Shown here piece after piece: positions 48,970 to 61,059 of a stretch of DNA of 64,000 nt. Both the position numbers and the translations under genes were made by a program. The stretch lies in assembly GCA_050084515.1 (NCBI GenBank), contig CM114273.1, positions 41,602,001-41,666,000 on the forward strand, in the 5' to 3' direction. Numbering within the stretch: position 1 is the first letter of the stretch; each line of letters starts with the position of its first letter. This DNA comes from Blasia pusilla. Taxonomy: Eukaryota; Marchantiophyta; Marchantiopsida; Blasiales. The notes under the pieces are model-generated. The model did no database searches and was not told the origin of the DNA. It worked only from the letters and a program-made list of their open reading frames with translations.

Positions 48970-49700
48970 TCAAGCCCTTCCGTAATCAATTGACTGAAAG
49001 GGGGTAGAATTTCTTGTGTAGCAAGAGGAAGAAGAGCTCATGCAGATCTCAGTTGTTGTTGAAATAACAGGGCCCCCTCCTCTACATGGGCGACATGATC
49101 CATCAAGATAGGTGTATCTCCTTAGAGAAACCTTGAATCCATAATCAGTGCTACCAAGATCCAACTGCCCAAAAAGGCTGCAAGAGCATATGCGAATGTG
49201 GAGGAAAGTCCCACCCTTCCTAAAGAAATAGGCAAGATAACTTGTCGTGAAGCTAAGACACCATCCTCTCCCTCAAATGTATTCGGGCCAAGAAGTTGAC
49301 CAAAAGTTGCCAAGATAGAAGTATCAAAAGAGGCCAGCCGATGTAAGAACCTTGAAGTGGGAGGATAAGTGCGGAGAAGGTAGGATGAACGTCCTAGAAA
49401 ACATTGGGAGAGAATCCCATAAGTCATTTGGGGATCCACTAGATGAGATAACAAATGAAGTCATTCTTCGTTTTTCAAAAGAGCCTCATCCATGAACTTT
49501 GAGACATAATCGAGGAAGCCAATTGGGACCCCAAGAACCCTAACCCCTTCCATGTTAGTTTTTGATTTCTTGATTCTATGCTTGACATGTGATAACTACG
49601 CAGAAAATAAAATTTTTTTGCAACATGATTAATCGGGTGCATGGCCCGGGCTTCACATTGGTGGTTTATTGCTCTAACATTGTGGTTTATGACTCTCATC
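48970..49700 (-). pseudogene. LINE reverse transcriptase remnant, C-terminal part
   Basis: The minus-strand frame 49454-49122 reads LLSHLVDPQMTYGILSQCF-like sequence, SSYLLRTYPPTSRFLHRLA, FDTSILATFGQLLG, ASRQVILPISLGRVGLSS and AAFLGSWI. This matches the pattern downstream of the RT core in non-LTR elements (YLLRT.P, then QV.LP...GGLGL.S, then AFLGSW). Upstream, 49699-49475 carries WKGLGFLGSQLASSIMS in another frame, corresponding to the preceding VLG.PIG segment, so a frameshift separates them. No functional element remains. Confidence 0.7.
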
Positions 49701-50045
49701 TAATCTCCACACCTCTAGATTCGATGAGGATTCAACATATAGAGTTCATGTAATTGTGGTCTTGATTCATCCACTCCAAGTTCCACGTCGTCGGCCAGAA
49801 CGCTTCAGCGGAACCCTCATTTCTACTTCTACATGCTTGGTTGGAAGGATTCAAGACTGCACACAATTGTTCAATTGTGGACTCAAGATTGCCGTGATTC
49901 ATCGACTTCATGCCCTTGTAGACCGGGAAAGCTAGATCAAAACGCTCAAATTCAATTCTAAGAACGTAGTTGCAAAGATTCACGAAATGGAACTCTTGAA
50001 GTTGTGGTGACTCCAGTGGTGTAGGGTTTAGGATTCACCCTGTAG

Positions 50046-50861
50046 ATGTACAGAAGTCGACCCATAAAGCTTGAGCAAAGCCCTCAATCCCAAGTTCTAA
50101 GAGCCTGGCTGACTGTGAGAAAGTTTGGCACAGAGGTGGCACATTGTACCTTCCGTACAGGTGATTTTTTAGCATCTGAAGTTGGAAGCTCTCGTGATCC
50201 GTTGAAGTCTTTTTGGTTTTTCGTTTTTCGTGTGCTGATCGTGAGAATTAGCTCTCTGCTCGTGTCTTCCAGAGAGCTGACAGAAGGTGGGGCGTTTTAC
50301 GGGGTGGAAGTAGTGGTGCTCACCTCTGGAGCACCTCTGAAGCCGATGGCAATGACGATACTGAGAGGGATCGTCAGTAGAGCTTCTGCTGGACTTGTGC
50401 TGCCCGTTGGCTCTGCCTATGAGGGGGAGCTGAAGCTATGGCGACGAGGTGTCAATATGCAGAGGATGCCTGGTGGTGAGAATTATCTCCTGCAGAGAAG
50501 CTTTCACAGCGGAGAGAGGCTAGCAGGGACTTCAATAGGGGCTTCAGTGAGGCCGACTTGGTCAGGGGCATTGGCGACTGGTGAGTGCTTGGTTCAATGT
50601 CGTCGTCCTCGTGGACTTTCTTTCCATCCAGAGTGGTCAGTTCGATCTTACATTCCTCCTCGACAACAATATCGCGATTCATACTGTAGATCACAAGAAG
50701 TCAGAGATTCAATGCCCTTAGCTCTGGAACCACTTCCCCGAGAACACTGGAGAAAAGCTCTCAAGAGATTTTCGCTCGATATGGCAAGCATGGTGTATGA
50801 TTCTTATGTCGCAGGGTTTGTGCATTCAACAGGCAATGCTGTTAGTGGCAGCCGGATATGA
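50046..50861 (+). CDS. Unassigned 271-codon reading frame
   Basis: An ATG-initiated frame starts MYRSRPIKLEQSPQSQVL and ends at TGA. It is one of the longest frames in the window and has higher GC than its surroundings. I recognise no domain. A minus-strand frame over 50452-50694 is acidic and Ser-rich, so one of the two may be spurious. It could be the 5' part of the methyltransferase gene downstream, a transposon internal region, or chance in GC-richer DNA. Confidence 0.25.
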   Translation: MYRSRPIKLEQSPQSQVLRAWLTVRKFGTEVAHCTFRTGDFLASEVGSSRDPLKSFWFFVFRVLIVRISSLLVSSRELTEGGAFYGVEVVVLTSGAPLKPMAMTILRGIVSRASAGLVLPVGSAYEGELKLWRRGVNMQRMPGGENYLLQRSFHSGERLAGTSIGASVRPTWSGALATGECLVQCRRPRGLSFHPEWSVRSYIPPRQQYRDSYCRSQEVRDSMPLALEPLPREHWRKALKRFSLDMASMVYDSYVAGFVHSTGNAVSGSRI

Positions 50862-50929
50862 ATATGTTGGCATCGCATCATGGAGTCCACAGTTCATGCT
50901 GGACCAGAATTCAGGCACTCTGTCGTGAA

Positions 50930-52430
50930 CTAGCTGAAGTCGGCATGGGTGTAATCGCGTCCGTGTGAGTAGTTAGGGTACCACAGCCTTGCAACAAATC
51001 TGTGGCCCAGTTGGATAAGTTTGTACAGTGCAGCTTTTGGATCATGATGCAGGGACCAAGGCGGAGGAAAGGGTAGAAGCTGCATTGACTGATTTCATTC
51101 TGGATGGAGCGCGAACCACCACCATTGCGCACAGGTATTGTTCCCTGCCGCTGCCTACACCCCCACATCAGTGGATTTACCTCGAGCTCAGTCCTTGACT
51201 TACAGTTTCTTGCATGCGAACACTTGAAGAAGACCCTAGGAATTATATGCCCGGTAGAACTACGTAGGCACCCGGGGGATATCCGTTCTCCCCAGTGCCA
51301 GTGCTGATCTTTTTCCTCCTCATTGCCATTAAATATCATCACACCATACTTAAGTACATCTGCGTCCAGGCCCCACATATCACACCAGATTTTGGTCAGG
51401 AATATCATCGCTGGAGATTCTATCAGGTTTCCTCGGGGTCGCTAGAGCCATCAGCAAACATCAGGGCTGCAACATAACTGTGAACTCATCAACGTTTTGG
51501 TAAAGTTTCCCAATTACCCTCAATATTTTACCTGTGGGCACCGCCTTCCACAAGCTACAAGACAGGCCTACACTTCATATACTGTCATATGCCTTCTTGA
51601 GGTCTAAGAAGAAGCATCGGGTGTGCTTCCCCTCATGTTTCCTACTTTGGAAAATCTGGCTGAAGCTGAAGATGTGTTCCACATCCTCTGGACTGTTGAA
51701 AACTTGCTTGGCCTTACTTGATGACAGTAGTCCCCTCCAGGTACTAGGGAGATCCTATGGTTAAGGATTCAGCACAACAGATTGCCAACCACAATCAACA
51801 ATGTGATTTCCTGTAATTGTCAGGGTTTCACGTTCACCTTTCTTGAAACTGTTCACAATGATTCCCACCGGTTGCTACTTTGGAATAACTTCTGCCTGTC
51901 AAACCAGACTGAAGAAACTCGGTAGAAAGCAAGCGGAGGCAGAATCTCCATACTTCAATAAGGATATCACCAACTAATCGCAACCACATGCTTTGCAGGT
52001 CACAAGGTCTTTGATCATCACTTCTACTTCTGCCAAGGAGAACCCATTGTATGGGTTACCCAACTCAGTCTCATAGTCGACCTTGTCCTTTTGGATGTAA
52101 CAAAATCCTCCATGACTTTCTGAAAATTCTACTCTTCAGGAGATCTGCGATACGGCTTGCTACCCAGCTCTTTGATACAGTTTTCCAACACTTGCAGAAG
52201 CTACTAGGCTGTGGTCACGATCCCTCCATCCTTCCCCTTGAGGGCCTTTCTATCATTCCTGCCACTGGCCTTGCCCAATTTCTGCACTTTCATCCAGAAT
52301 TTCTTTTGCCTGTTAGCAAAGTTGTCATTGACATACTTGTGTGTTGCTTGGTTCATCTTGTGCTTGTGCACTTGGGCCGGAGGTTGAGCGTCCTTGCTCA
52401 GTGCCAATTACATTGTGCATGTGACAGTCA
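50930..52430 (-). pseudogene. LINE reverse transcriptase remnant (RT core)
   Basis: On the minus strand: RQKKFWMKVQKLGKASGRND (near 52310-52240, endonuclease-RT linker), a segment resembling the RDGLPPELLKYG region (near 52010-51950), FLDLKKAYDSI (near 51620-51585, RT motif A with the catalytic Asp), and WCDMWGLDADVLKYGVMIF (near 51385-51325, after the YADD box). Stops and frameshifts separate them. It is a different family from the 49-kb remnant and lies just upstream of the methyltransferase exons, in opposite orientation. Confidence 0.75.
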
Positions 52431-52449
52431 TTGTCTCTTCTTTTTGAAA

Positions 52450-53520
52450 TGACTGCCTACTCTTGGGACTATCTTCCAATGGCAATCTTAGCAGCATCAT
52501 TCATTCGATGATGCCACTGTGTTAGGATAATCTCCATGGTAGTTTGAGTGAAGCCAAAGCTCTTGTTGGTAGATTCAATGAAAGTGTCAAGGAGATTAGC
52601 CTATAGCTCACCAAGATATACTTTCCCTATACTATCCCTTTCCCCTCGTCTTGGAAGTCTTTAATTCACTATTTCCTGTTCGCTCCCTTTGCTGGAGGTC
52701 CTGGTTGGATGGTGATTCTGGAGAGAGAGACTATACATTAAATATTGTGTATCGTAGCCTTGCCACCATAGACTCGGAGCCCATAATTAGGTGAGGTAAG
52801 TATTGTTGTAAATACTTTCTTGGTTTATAACTGGAAGCTCTGCACCAATAATTTGTAAGGTGAGTACTCACACTATGTAAGAGATTTTCCCTCCTCTCAT
52901 ATGGTACCTGCTTCACGTCTTCCTCTCCTACATCCATCCAACTCTCCAGTACCGTCAAACCAGGACTCCGTCACTTATCAGTGGAGCAGCTTTGGGTAGT
53001 GAATGTAGGCTACTACTTAGTAATTTCTAAGCTACTTACCAGCTTAGCAATTTCAGCATAGGCTGCTACTCTTTGTGTTGTGACCAAGTAGCGACTCCAG
53101 GTTTCATTCCCATAATCATGCAAGGTGCAGGACCTTACTTCTGTGTTCCCATCCAGTTCTTTTGTGGTTCAAGGATACCACCCCCATTCTGAACATATAC
53201 TTGAGCTGAGTTCTACAACAATCCCGACGTGATCCTCCAAATTTGTCACCTGTAATTACCATGACCCAAAGAATTTCTCAAAAAGTCGAATTTTGTTTAG
53301 TATGGGTGGATGAAGAAGCTACTGACCTAAGAAGTACTAGATATTGCTTTGGATTCAAATTAAGGTTGTCATTTATGGATTGCTGTGGAGTACTTGGGAA
53401 CATATTCCTTCCCATACCCTGTCTCTTCCCTCACATTCCTTGTTCCCTCAGAAATGTGGTACAGTACAAAGTGCTGAGTGACACGGTTTCTCTGTTTCTC
53501 AAAGTATTATCTTATTCTTC
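52450..53520. other. Unassigned stretch upstream of methyltransferase exons
   Basis: This should contain, or lie near, the missing 5' exons of the methyltransferase, but no segment resembling the family N-terminus was found. The short frames have no recognisable content. Confidence 0.35.
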
Positions 53521-53528
53521 AATGACAG

Positions 53529-55005
53529 GGTGTGGCAAAGTGTAGTTCGGGCCGGGGATACTGTCATTGATGCCACTTGTGGTAATGGTCATGATACCCT
53601 GATGCTGGCAAAGCTGGTATTGCAAGAAGGAACTGCTGGATGTGTGGTGGGGCTTGACTTGCAACAAAGTGCACTGGACAACACAGCAGCTCTTCTGCAC
53701 CAGGAGCTCAAACCTCATCAGGTCTCCTGGTTACCTTTCATTCATTTCAAGTTTTGTCTGGAAGGATTTGAGTATTGCTGTTGGTATGATTCGTTCATCT
53801 CATGTTGACTACTACCCATAATTAAATCCTGCAGAGAGAGAAAGTGAACCTGTTGCTGTTATGCCATTCTCAACTTGACAAGGTGGTCGATGAAGGTTCA
53901 GTGAGGTAGTACACTCTCCAAATCAATGTTTGCTTTTTTATGAACTCTACAAGCACCTGAATGAATTGCTGTCCTGCAGTTGGTGTGGTATGGATAAACC
54001 TTTGAAAGGCGATGCTGCTGCTGCTGCTGAATCAGCCTCGTTAGAATCTAGGGCTCTCATAAAATGCATAGTAGTAGGTTTAGAGATGTAATGATGCTAT
54101 ATTTATGATTCCATGATGAAATGTGGTGGTATATGCACATGTCTTTTGAAATTGAGTAACCTAGTTTCTTTCGATCTTCAGATTAGATTGTCAAAAAGTA
54201 TGCTAAGATGGCCATCTATCCCTCAATCTTTTCAACTCCATGATTGGAAACAGGTTAGTAGCGTTCAATCTTGGCTACCAACCAGGAGGTGATAAAAGCT
54301 TCATAACAACAGCAGATTCTACAGTACGAGCTATAGAGGCAGCAACAAAAGTCCTCGAACCACAAGGCATCATTAGCATCATGTCATATGTTGGGCATCC
54401 AGGGGGGCAGTATGTATTCTAAACTTCTACTTTCCTGAAGGGCATTCTGATATTTGACAAACTGTTCGAGGTCTACCAGTTACTAATTGCAACTCATTCA
54501 GTATTCAAGTTAATGGGGATTTGTGAGAACATTCTGGCATCTGAAGGGCTACCCTGGTAAGTCGAGCTCTAGAGCAGCATTTGATATTATCCCCTTCAGA
54601 CTGAACAGGTACTGGTTCCTTGCATGATTTATGGGTTTTTACTAGTGGGTTTTTTCTTAGAATAGATTAGGTAGATCCATGTTAGCATTTAATATCAGCC
54701 GTCCACCTATTGAATGACAGAAATGTGTACTTTCTTAGCAGTACTTGGAAGTGGTGATCCGACTCTGCTGGCATGCCTCACTACGGTTTGTTTTGAAAAA
54801 CTGTCTCATAAGGTAGAAACACTCAGATTAGACCTCATTTTGACAGGAAAAACTAACGAGTGATTTGCTTCATGGGAACAGGGAAGAGTACGAAGCACTT
54901 AGAGAATTCATAGCCAATCTATCTCCCACTGATTGGGTATGCAGCCATCTCGAGTGGACCAACAGACCACTTTGTCCCCATCTCATGTTCTTGGTCAAGA
55001 AATAA
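53529..55005 (+). CDS. YtqB/MnmM-type SAM-dependent RNA methyltransferase (5' end missing)
   Basis: Exons 53529-53721, 53835-53905, 54254-54409 and 54882-55005 join with GT-AG borders and consistent phases. The first encodes VWQSVVRAGDTVIDATCGNG and HDTLMLAKLVLQEGTAGCVV (SAM motif I DATCGNG and acidic motif II). The others read LLLLCHSQLDKVVDEGSVR, then LVAFNLGYQPGGDKSFITT, TVRAIEAATKVLEPQGIISI and YVGHPGGQ, ending EEYEALREFIANLSPTDW with a Cys- and Pro-rich tail. This is the PF06962-type family with Arabidopsis homologue At3g28460. Bacterial YtqB/MnmM methylates the tRNA wobble uridine, so an organellar tRNA role is a reasonable inference. The acceptor at 53528 needs an upstream exon that I could not identify; the LINE remnant nearby may have displaced or disrupted it. 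Confidence 0.85.
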
Positions 55006-55009
55006 AACT

Positions 55010-56730
55010 CTCTGAGGACCCAGTTTAACAGCGTGACATTTTTGCCTGGTAACTTTGGCTTTCATATGTGGTCCCCTCATTCTTGGCCTGGAATCAACTC
55101 CACATAATTCGTATTCACATGGATGGACCTCTTTAGTGGTATGTCCCTCAGGAAATGTAGTGTTTAAATTCAGACGGCTAGCATGGAACACAAGCGACTA
55201 AAGTTCAGAAGATGTATGTTCCAAATTTTCGTTGCCGCGCTGAAGCAAACTTTCTAGATGAGTGAAGGAGATTAGGATAATATAAACGAATTGGTCTCAC
55301 TTCTCAAGATGAAAACGGAAGTTTTCTTCCTATCCAGAAACTAGTAGAGATTTTAAAATCTCACCTCGATGGTGTGCGGAGGAGGTGTGAATGCCTGTCC
55401 GACTATTTTCTAACAGAGTGAGGTGACAGCACCGATACATCTCCTCAAATCCCTTTTTTTTCCTAGTAATTGTAAAGTAGATGAGTTCCAATCACTTCGG
55501 GCTCTCTCATACCTCTTGGCTAGCAGCCAGCAGTCGTCATGGTTCCTTAGATGTGCAACATCTAATCACGTAGCATCCTCGAGGATTCAATTTGTCTCTT
55601 CCATGACCACCTGCTAAGGTAAACTTCTGGTGGATTAGCAGAAGTTAAGCTACGATCACAACCTGAGGCTCTTGTGCGCATTGGATCTCCTGTGCCACGG
55701 CTTTAAAAGATTGCTTTAAGAGCTGAGGCTCTCGAGGCTTCTTCGTCAACAGAATTTGGATTAAGTTCATATTCCTTTTTGAGGCTCTTCATGTTTTGTA
55801 AACTACATGAAATTCAGTCCCCCTTCCACTCCGAACTGATTCTGTCCTATCTACACATTTGCTATGAAGCGTAGGCCAATCTGACTGGTAACATATTATT
55901 CGTCTCCAGGGATGATCGAATAATATGCATTCGACTGAAAGTTTCGTCGGACGTCGAAAGACTCGTACCATTGCCTCATGCGACCACTGGTTGCCCGAAA
56001 ATACTAGTTGCCTACGCACGACAGGCTGAGAAAACACGAGGTCCCAGAGATCTAGACGTAGGTCCCAGAGACCTGGAGGATCCTACGCTCGATAAGCATA
56101 GGAAAGGCCTTTTCAAATATCCGACAGTTGACGAAGCGAAAGATTCTCGCAGTTGAGTCGAAAAAGCTCGCTGCTGATTTCTGTGTGCGAGTGCAAATTT
56201 AGGAAACTGACTGCCGATTTCATACTGCTCTATTAGACGTATCGGTGGAGGTGTGGCTGAAAAGCTCTCCACCTGTGCTTTGTAGGAACACCAGGGAACC
56301 AGAAAATTACTTACGCGTGAGTTGCCGAAAGAAGGTGACTTATCCATGCGTGTGATTCGACGACAAATTTCCAATATTCTGCCCAGATATACTCAACCTT
56401 ACGCTCACTGTCGAGTTTTCGGCGTGGATTCCTTCTCCCAAACCTGTCTAAGAGATGCGCCTACAAATCCTCGGCGTTGCCAGATTAGATTTTCCATACA
56501 GCCATTCGATTTCTACAGCGGAGGAGGGGAAAAAAATACACGGTTCTGTACAGTTCTTGACAAAACCCTAGGCTGAATTCAACACCAAACGTGCTGAAAA
56601 CACGCCGGAAATTAGTAGGTTTCACTCATCTGTCGTCTGACCGAGTTTGGTCATAAAGAACTATTGTCTGATTATTGGTCACGAACCTCGACCGCAAGTG
56701 GAGCGTATTATGCCCCTATCATCTCCGCAG
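55010..56730. other. Methyltransferase 3' flank, unassigned frames
   Basis: No family is recognised. A 120-codon minus-strand frame at 56012-56374 ends in a short internal repeat (GGTCCCAGAGA twice near 56040-56080), and a plus frame at 56322 overlaps it. Neither has domain content. Confidence 0.35.
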
Positions 56731-56738
56731 CTTCTCAC

Positions 56739-56812
56739 ATGTCCGCCGCCAACACCATTGCTGCATGCGAATCCAATTTCAAATCTATCCTCGGCGTAGT
56801 CTGCGAGAATAG
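56739..56812 (+). CDS. Possible orphan first exon
   Basis: ATG at 56739 opens MSAANTIAACESNFKSILGV and runs to a consensus donor (AATA-GTAAGCG). The composition is protein-like, but no downstream exon is visible, and a LINE 3' end begins within about 15 bp of the donor. It may be the first exon of a gene truncated by that insertion, or chance. Confidence 0.25.
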
Positions 56813-56824
56813 TAAGCGATGCAC

Positions 56825-56930
56825 TCTCCCTCCTTTTTTGAGGTCCTGTTGTGGCCTTCAGGTTTTGACTCTTTGAGTCCCCTCGTTTGTACTTCCGATG
56901 GGTTTTCCATCACTCGTGCATCTTTGAGGG
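56825..56930 (+). mobile_element. LINE 3' end fragment, copy 2
   Basis: It shares GTTGTGGCCTTCAGGTTTTG, CTCTTTGAGTCCCC, TGTACTTCCGATGGGTTTTC and GTGCATCTTT with the minus-strand copy near 63300. There is no coding part. Confidence 0.8.
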
Positions 56931-56939
56931 CCAATGGTC

Positions 56940-59900
56940 TGACCGTTTGTTTGGTTTTATGGAGTTTGAAATTTTGTGCATGAAATTATCGAGAGCCAAT
57001 ATTTCGTCATAATTTCAGTTCACGAAAAACTGGAGAGACAATTCCAAAAAAAAGATCAATTTTCTGGGGAGAAACTTCTTGCGAGAGAAATAATTTTCCC
57101 ACTTGAGAAAAAACTGGACGTGCAGATTCATGAAATCGATTCAAAGTAAAAATTCACAATAGTAGAAAAGGTTCTTTCTTTATAACCACTAGTTACAGTT
57201 ATATGCTTTTTCAAATGAAATCATATTTAATAAAAATGTAAGTTTCAAAACAAGCATGTTTTAATTTCTAAATTTTCATAAAAAATTATTTTATTAAATT
57301 TTAAAGGATTAATAACATTACACTCTATCAAATAATTTTTACTTCAAACTTAAATTTAAAACATACCCCATTACTAGAAATAATTTCACTCTTCCTTAAA
57401 AAAATTTAAAATACTTAGTCCACTCCTCCCTCCAAAATAAAACAAATTGATTGAAGGATAAAATTATAATTTTCTCCCCTATAAATATATTGGACATCAA
57501 TATTATTTTGAGAGAATACATTTTCATTTTGTATACTCTTCTCATTTTGGCACTTTCAACCTGTAAGCTTGTTTGTCTTATGAACAAATGAGATCATTCA
57601 AAATTGATTTAAAATTATGAGATTTGAATATTAGTATGGGAGGTACTTCAAATTCTATATAATAATACAAATTAAAATTTATTATAGAAATAGGGTTACA
57701 ATTACAAGATAGCCTTTAATTTTTTAATTGAATGTCCTTAGGTCTTGTCCTTTTGATGGTTCTTCTAAGGATTTTTTAAATAGAATCCAAAACTTAATCT
57801 TTTCATTCACCTAATTGTTTCGGAGAAGTCTTACATTCTAACACAACAACTTTTCTTACACATGGAAAGGCATCAACAATTTCTAAAGGGAAAAGGGTAA
57901 TTTATCTTCTATATATATTATTATCTATCGAATGTTAAATTTTCATAAATTTAACATTCGATAAATTTAATTTTGAATAAGAAAGGGGAAGAGAAAATAG
58001 ATTGTTAGATATGTGGTATTTTTAAATGTAGATTTTCAATAAGTATAGATGTATTCTCAAGAGGCGATATAGAGGAGGGAAAAAAAAGACTAGTGTAGAA
58101 TATTGAGGCGTCATATATTGAGAATGTAGAACATTAGTTGAGCACTACTATTCTACATTTGGTGGTTGGAAAAAAAAGATATTGGCATCAAGTTATTTGT
58201 TGTTGAATTCTTATCCATACATTCACCTCAATTTCCTTTCCCTCTCTATTTTCCATCACAATATCCTCCCAATTCAATTTTTTTACCAACCTTGTTTCTC
58301 TATGAACTATATGAAAAATCCACCCTAGTCATAAATAGCTTTCAAGAATAAAAATTCAAGGGAAACTTTAACTATTTTTTGAAAGAGAAGGAAATCACTA
58401 TAAGGAACAAATGGACAACATACCCTCTAAAAGGAATGAAATCATAAGTACTAGTAAAACCAAAATATCTATACTATTCATTGAGAAAGGGAAGGTTTGT
58501 ATATTAGGAAAGTTTTTTCTAAAAGAAGTGAAACTCTTTTCAAAGGGGAAATATGAGATGATATATTATCTCTTATGGAAAGAAAATAAGAGGAGTCACA
58601 AATTTATATGAATAAAATACTTGGAAGTTTGATCTATTTTGAAATTGAAAGCATGGAGATTATTTAATAATGGAATGAAATATTCAGAAAACTTATAATG
58701 TAATAAGAACATGCTTATCTCCTTTTGTAGATATAAATGTTTCTTTTGAAAAAGTTAATTTTTTTAAATGGATAATTATCTACTTGACTAAAAATTGCTG
58801 ATAGAATGAATCTCCAATCTGTCAAATGGCTTTTTTACTAGTGTATGGAGATATTTATTTGCATATGTAACAAAAAATTTAACACATACAAAATTACCAT
58901 AAATAATTTGAATCCCAAAACTTTCCCTTCTTCCCCATATATTCAATTTTTTATTTTTTAAAATAAATATTTTAAAGGGTTCAAAGCATGCATATTTCCT
59001 TTTATTTTGTATGTATCAAGGAAATGTCATCCACCTTTGCCAATTCGTCACTATTATGAAACGAGGGAAGCGGTATTACTTTTTTTGGTACTTCTACTCC
59101 CAAAGAAGTGAAGCGACTCTTGGAAAGGAAGGTCCCCTCCAAGGAGATAAGTTTAGGGTATTAGGGAAGCTTATCCAACAACAACTCTTTCTAAAAGTGA
59201 AGATTTCAATTACTGACATTGGTGCTTGGGAGGTGACTTATGATATCGTGGCAATTATATATAGCCAATGAAAAGAGGTCTTTAGAACCCGCTCTACCAA
59301 AACATAAAATGTTTCAAGGTTTAGTTTAGAAACTAAAAGGCGCTACACGTTATTGTGATCACTTTCCCTTTGGTCACAAGGTATGCATATAATTGAGGTA
59401 AAGGTAGTTACATAATATGAAAAACAGATCTATAATTTGTAATTAAAATTAGAATAATAAAAATTCTTTACATTTTTTCACACTTATTTCATTTTTCAAT
59501 GAAAATTTATTTATTAAGTTGTGAATGAGAAGTATCTATCATGCTTAAAATTAACGTGCATTGATGAACTTCTTAATGCATGTCACATGCATCCTCTAAT
59601 AAGACAAAGCACACTAAAGGCTTCACTCACTACAAGGGTAAAGGCACTTATCATATCCCTTTTATGGAGGCTTCTTTTCATTACTTTCAAGGAGGAGGGT
59701 GGAATTTTTAATAATAATAATAATATATATTATTATTATGTCGCAATTATTATACTCTAAACCTTCCCCAAATAGAACGAAACCGCGAGTCGGTGCTCTC
59801 GTGTTCCAACGTGGAGCATACGAAACTAACTGAACTTATCTCATGTAGAACAAAACTATGACGCGCTACTGGTAAAAAAGAAGACGGAAGAAACAGCCAA

Positions 59901-60400
59901 TGAAATACGAGAAAGAATCAAATAAAACTATATATACTAGTCTATCTTGCTTTAGCGGCTTTAGCCCAGGAGACGGCGTTCAAGTAATGGATGAGACAAT
60001 GGATGGCAGGCGCCTGTGAAAGTGGATGGATCATCCATCCATCCATCAACTTGACTCCGTCCCATTTGGAAGTTCTGAACCGGTCAACATAATGGAAAGT
60101 TGCACGGTCAACATAATGGGAAGATTCGGTGGGCTCCACATTGCTTATGATCCAACGGTCCCGGGCAAGTACCGGCAGGAAGATTTCCGCGTTTAAGAAA
60201 GCATGGTATCCAATTGGCCTCGGATGAAGAAAATTATTATAATATTATTTATTAATAATCTTCTGTTTATATTATTAATTAAAAGAGGACGGACACTTAG
60301 GTTTTTAAAGCTTTTCCAAGTGTACGAAACCAAAGGAACGATTAATTAAATGTTAAATGTATCATTTTTCCAAACACGTGGATAATACATAATTAAAAGG
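56940..60400. other. AT-rich intergenic region, no gene seen
   Basis: Long AT-rich DNA with only short lysine/isoleucine-rich frames. It includes the perfect hairpin at 57926-57963. A more GC-balanced patch at 59770-60200 has no recognisable coding segment. Confidence 0.5.
57926..57963. repeat. Perfect 17-bp inverted repeat with 4-nt loop
   Basis: TATCGAATGTTAAATTT at 57926-57942 and its exact reverse complement at 57947-57963 flank TCAT. It is a strong hairpin for its size and may be the terminal hairpin of a small foldback element. Confidence 0.8.
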
Positions 60401-60419
60401 GCAAATTCTCTTCGTGATG

Positions 60420-61030
60420 AAGGAATCTAAGGTGGTGTTAGCGGATGTTGCAGTGAGGTATCCAATGCGAGAGGCGATGCGAATTCAAGTGGTGGCATAA
60501 GGAAGATTGCTACAAGGAGCGGCGGCGGTCAAGAAGACACACATTTATAGTCGACTTCATGACGGACATCGATTTATCCCCCTAACCATTGAGATGTATG
60601 GGGCTATGGGGGAGAGGTTTGACTCGTTCCTTACGGATTGCGCCCATCATCTGCAGTCGAGAAATGGGTTGTCCTTAGCCACTGCGATACTTTATTGTAG
60701 GCAACGGGTCTCCATAGCTTTGCAACGTGCCCAGGCAAATGGGTTTTTGCAGCGGGCTCAGGCGGTTGGAGACACCAATGCTAGAGGCCCTCTTAGTAGT
60801 AGTCATAGTTCTCTAGGTGTTGTTGATATTTTCTCTGTTGTTGGTAATTTTGGTCGTTAGGGGGGAAAAGGCCCCCTTCTTTCTCCTCAGGGTCGGTTCT
60901 GGCCCCTTGAGGTTTTTTATGGCACTCTATGCCCCCTCATTTGTATCATGATGGGTTTCCCATCCTATTTTTTATTTCTATTTTATATCTCAACGCGGTT
61001 CTTTAAGGCCTCCTACTCATATCATGTTGA
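60420..61030 (+). mobile_element. 5'-truncated LINE: RT C-terminus plus 3' UTR
   Basis: The frame 60507-60860 reads HDGHRFIPLTIEMYGAMGER, FLTDCAHHLQSRNGLSLATA and RQRVSIALQRAQANGF. This is the C-terminal signature of a non-LTR retrotransposon polyprotein (FIPL..E.YG, then RVSIALQRAQA). It ends at TAG 60858-60860, followed by a G/C run (TAGGGGGGAAAAGGCCCCC) and the 3' UTR shared with the three other copies (CCCCTCATTTGTATC, GATGGGTTTCCCATC). The upstream RT domain is absent, as expected for 5' truncation. Confidence 0.8.
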
Positions 61031-61059
61031 GAGAGGGAGTTAAAATTAAAAAGATATGA

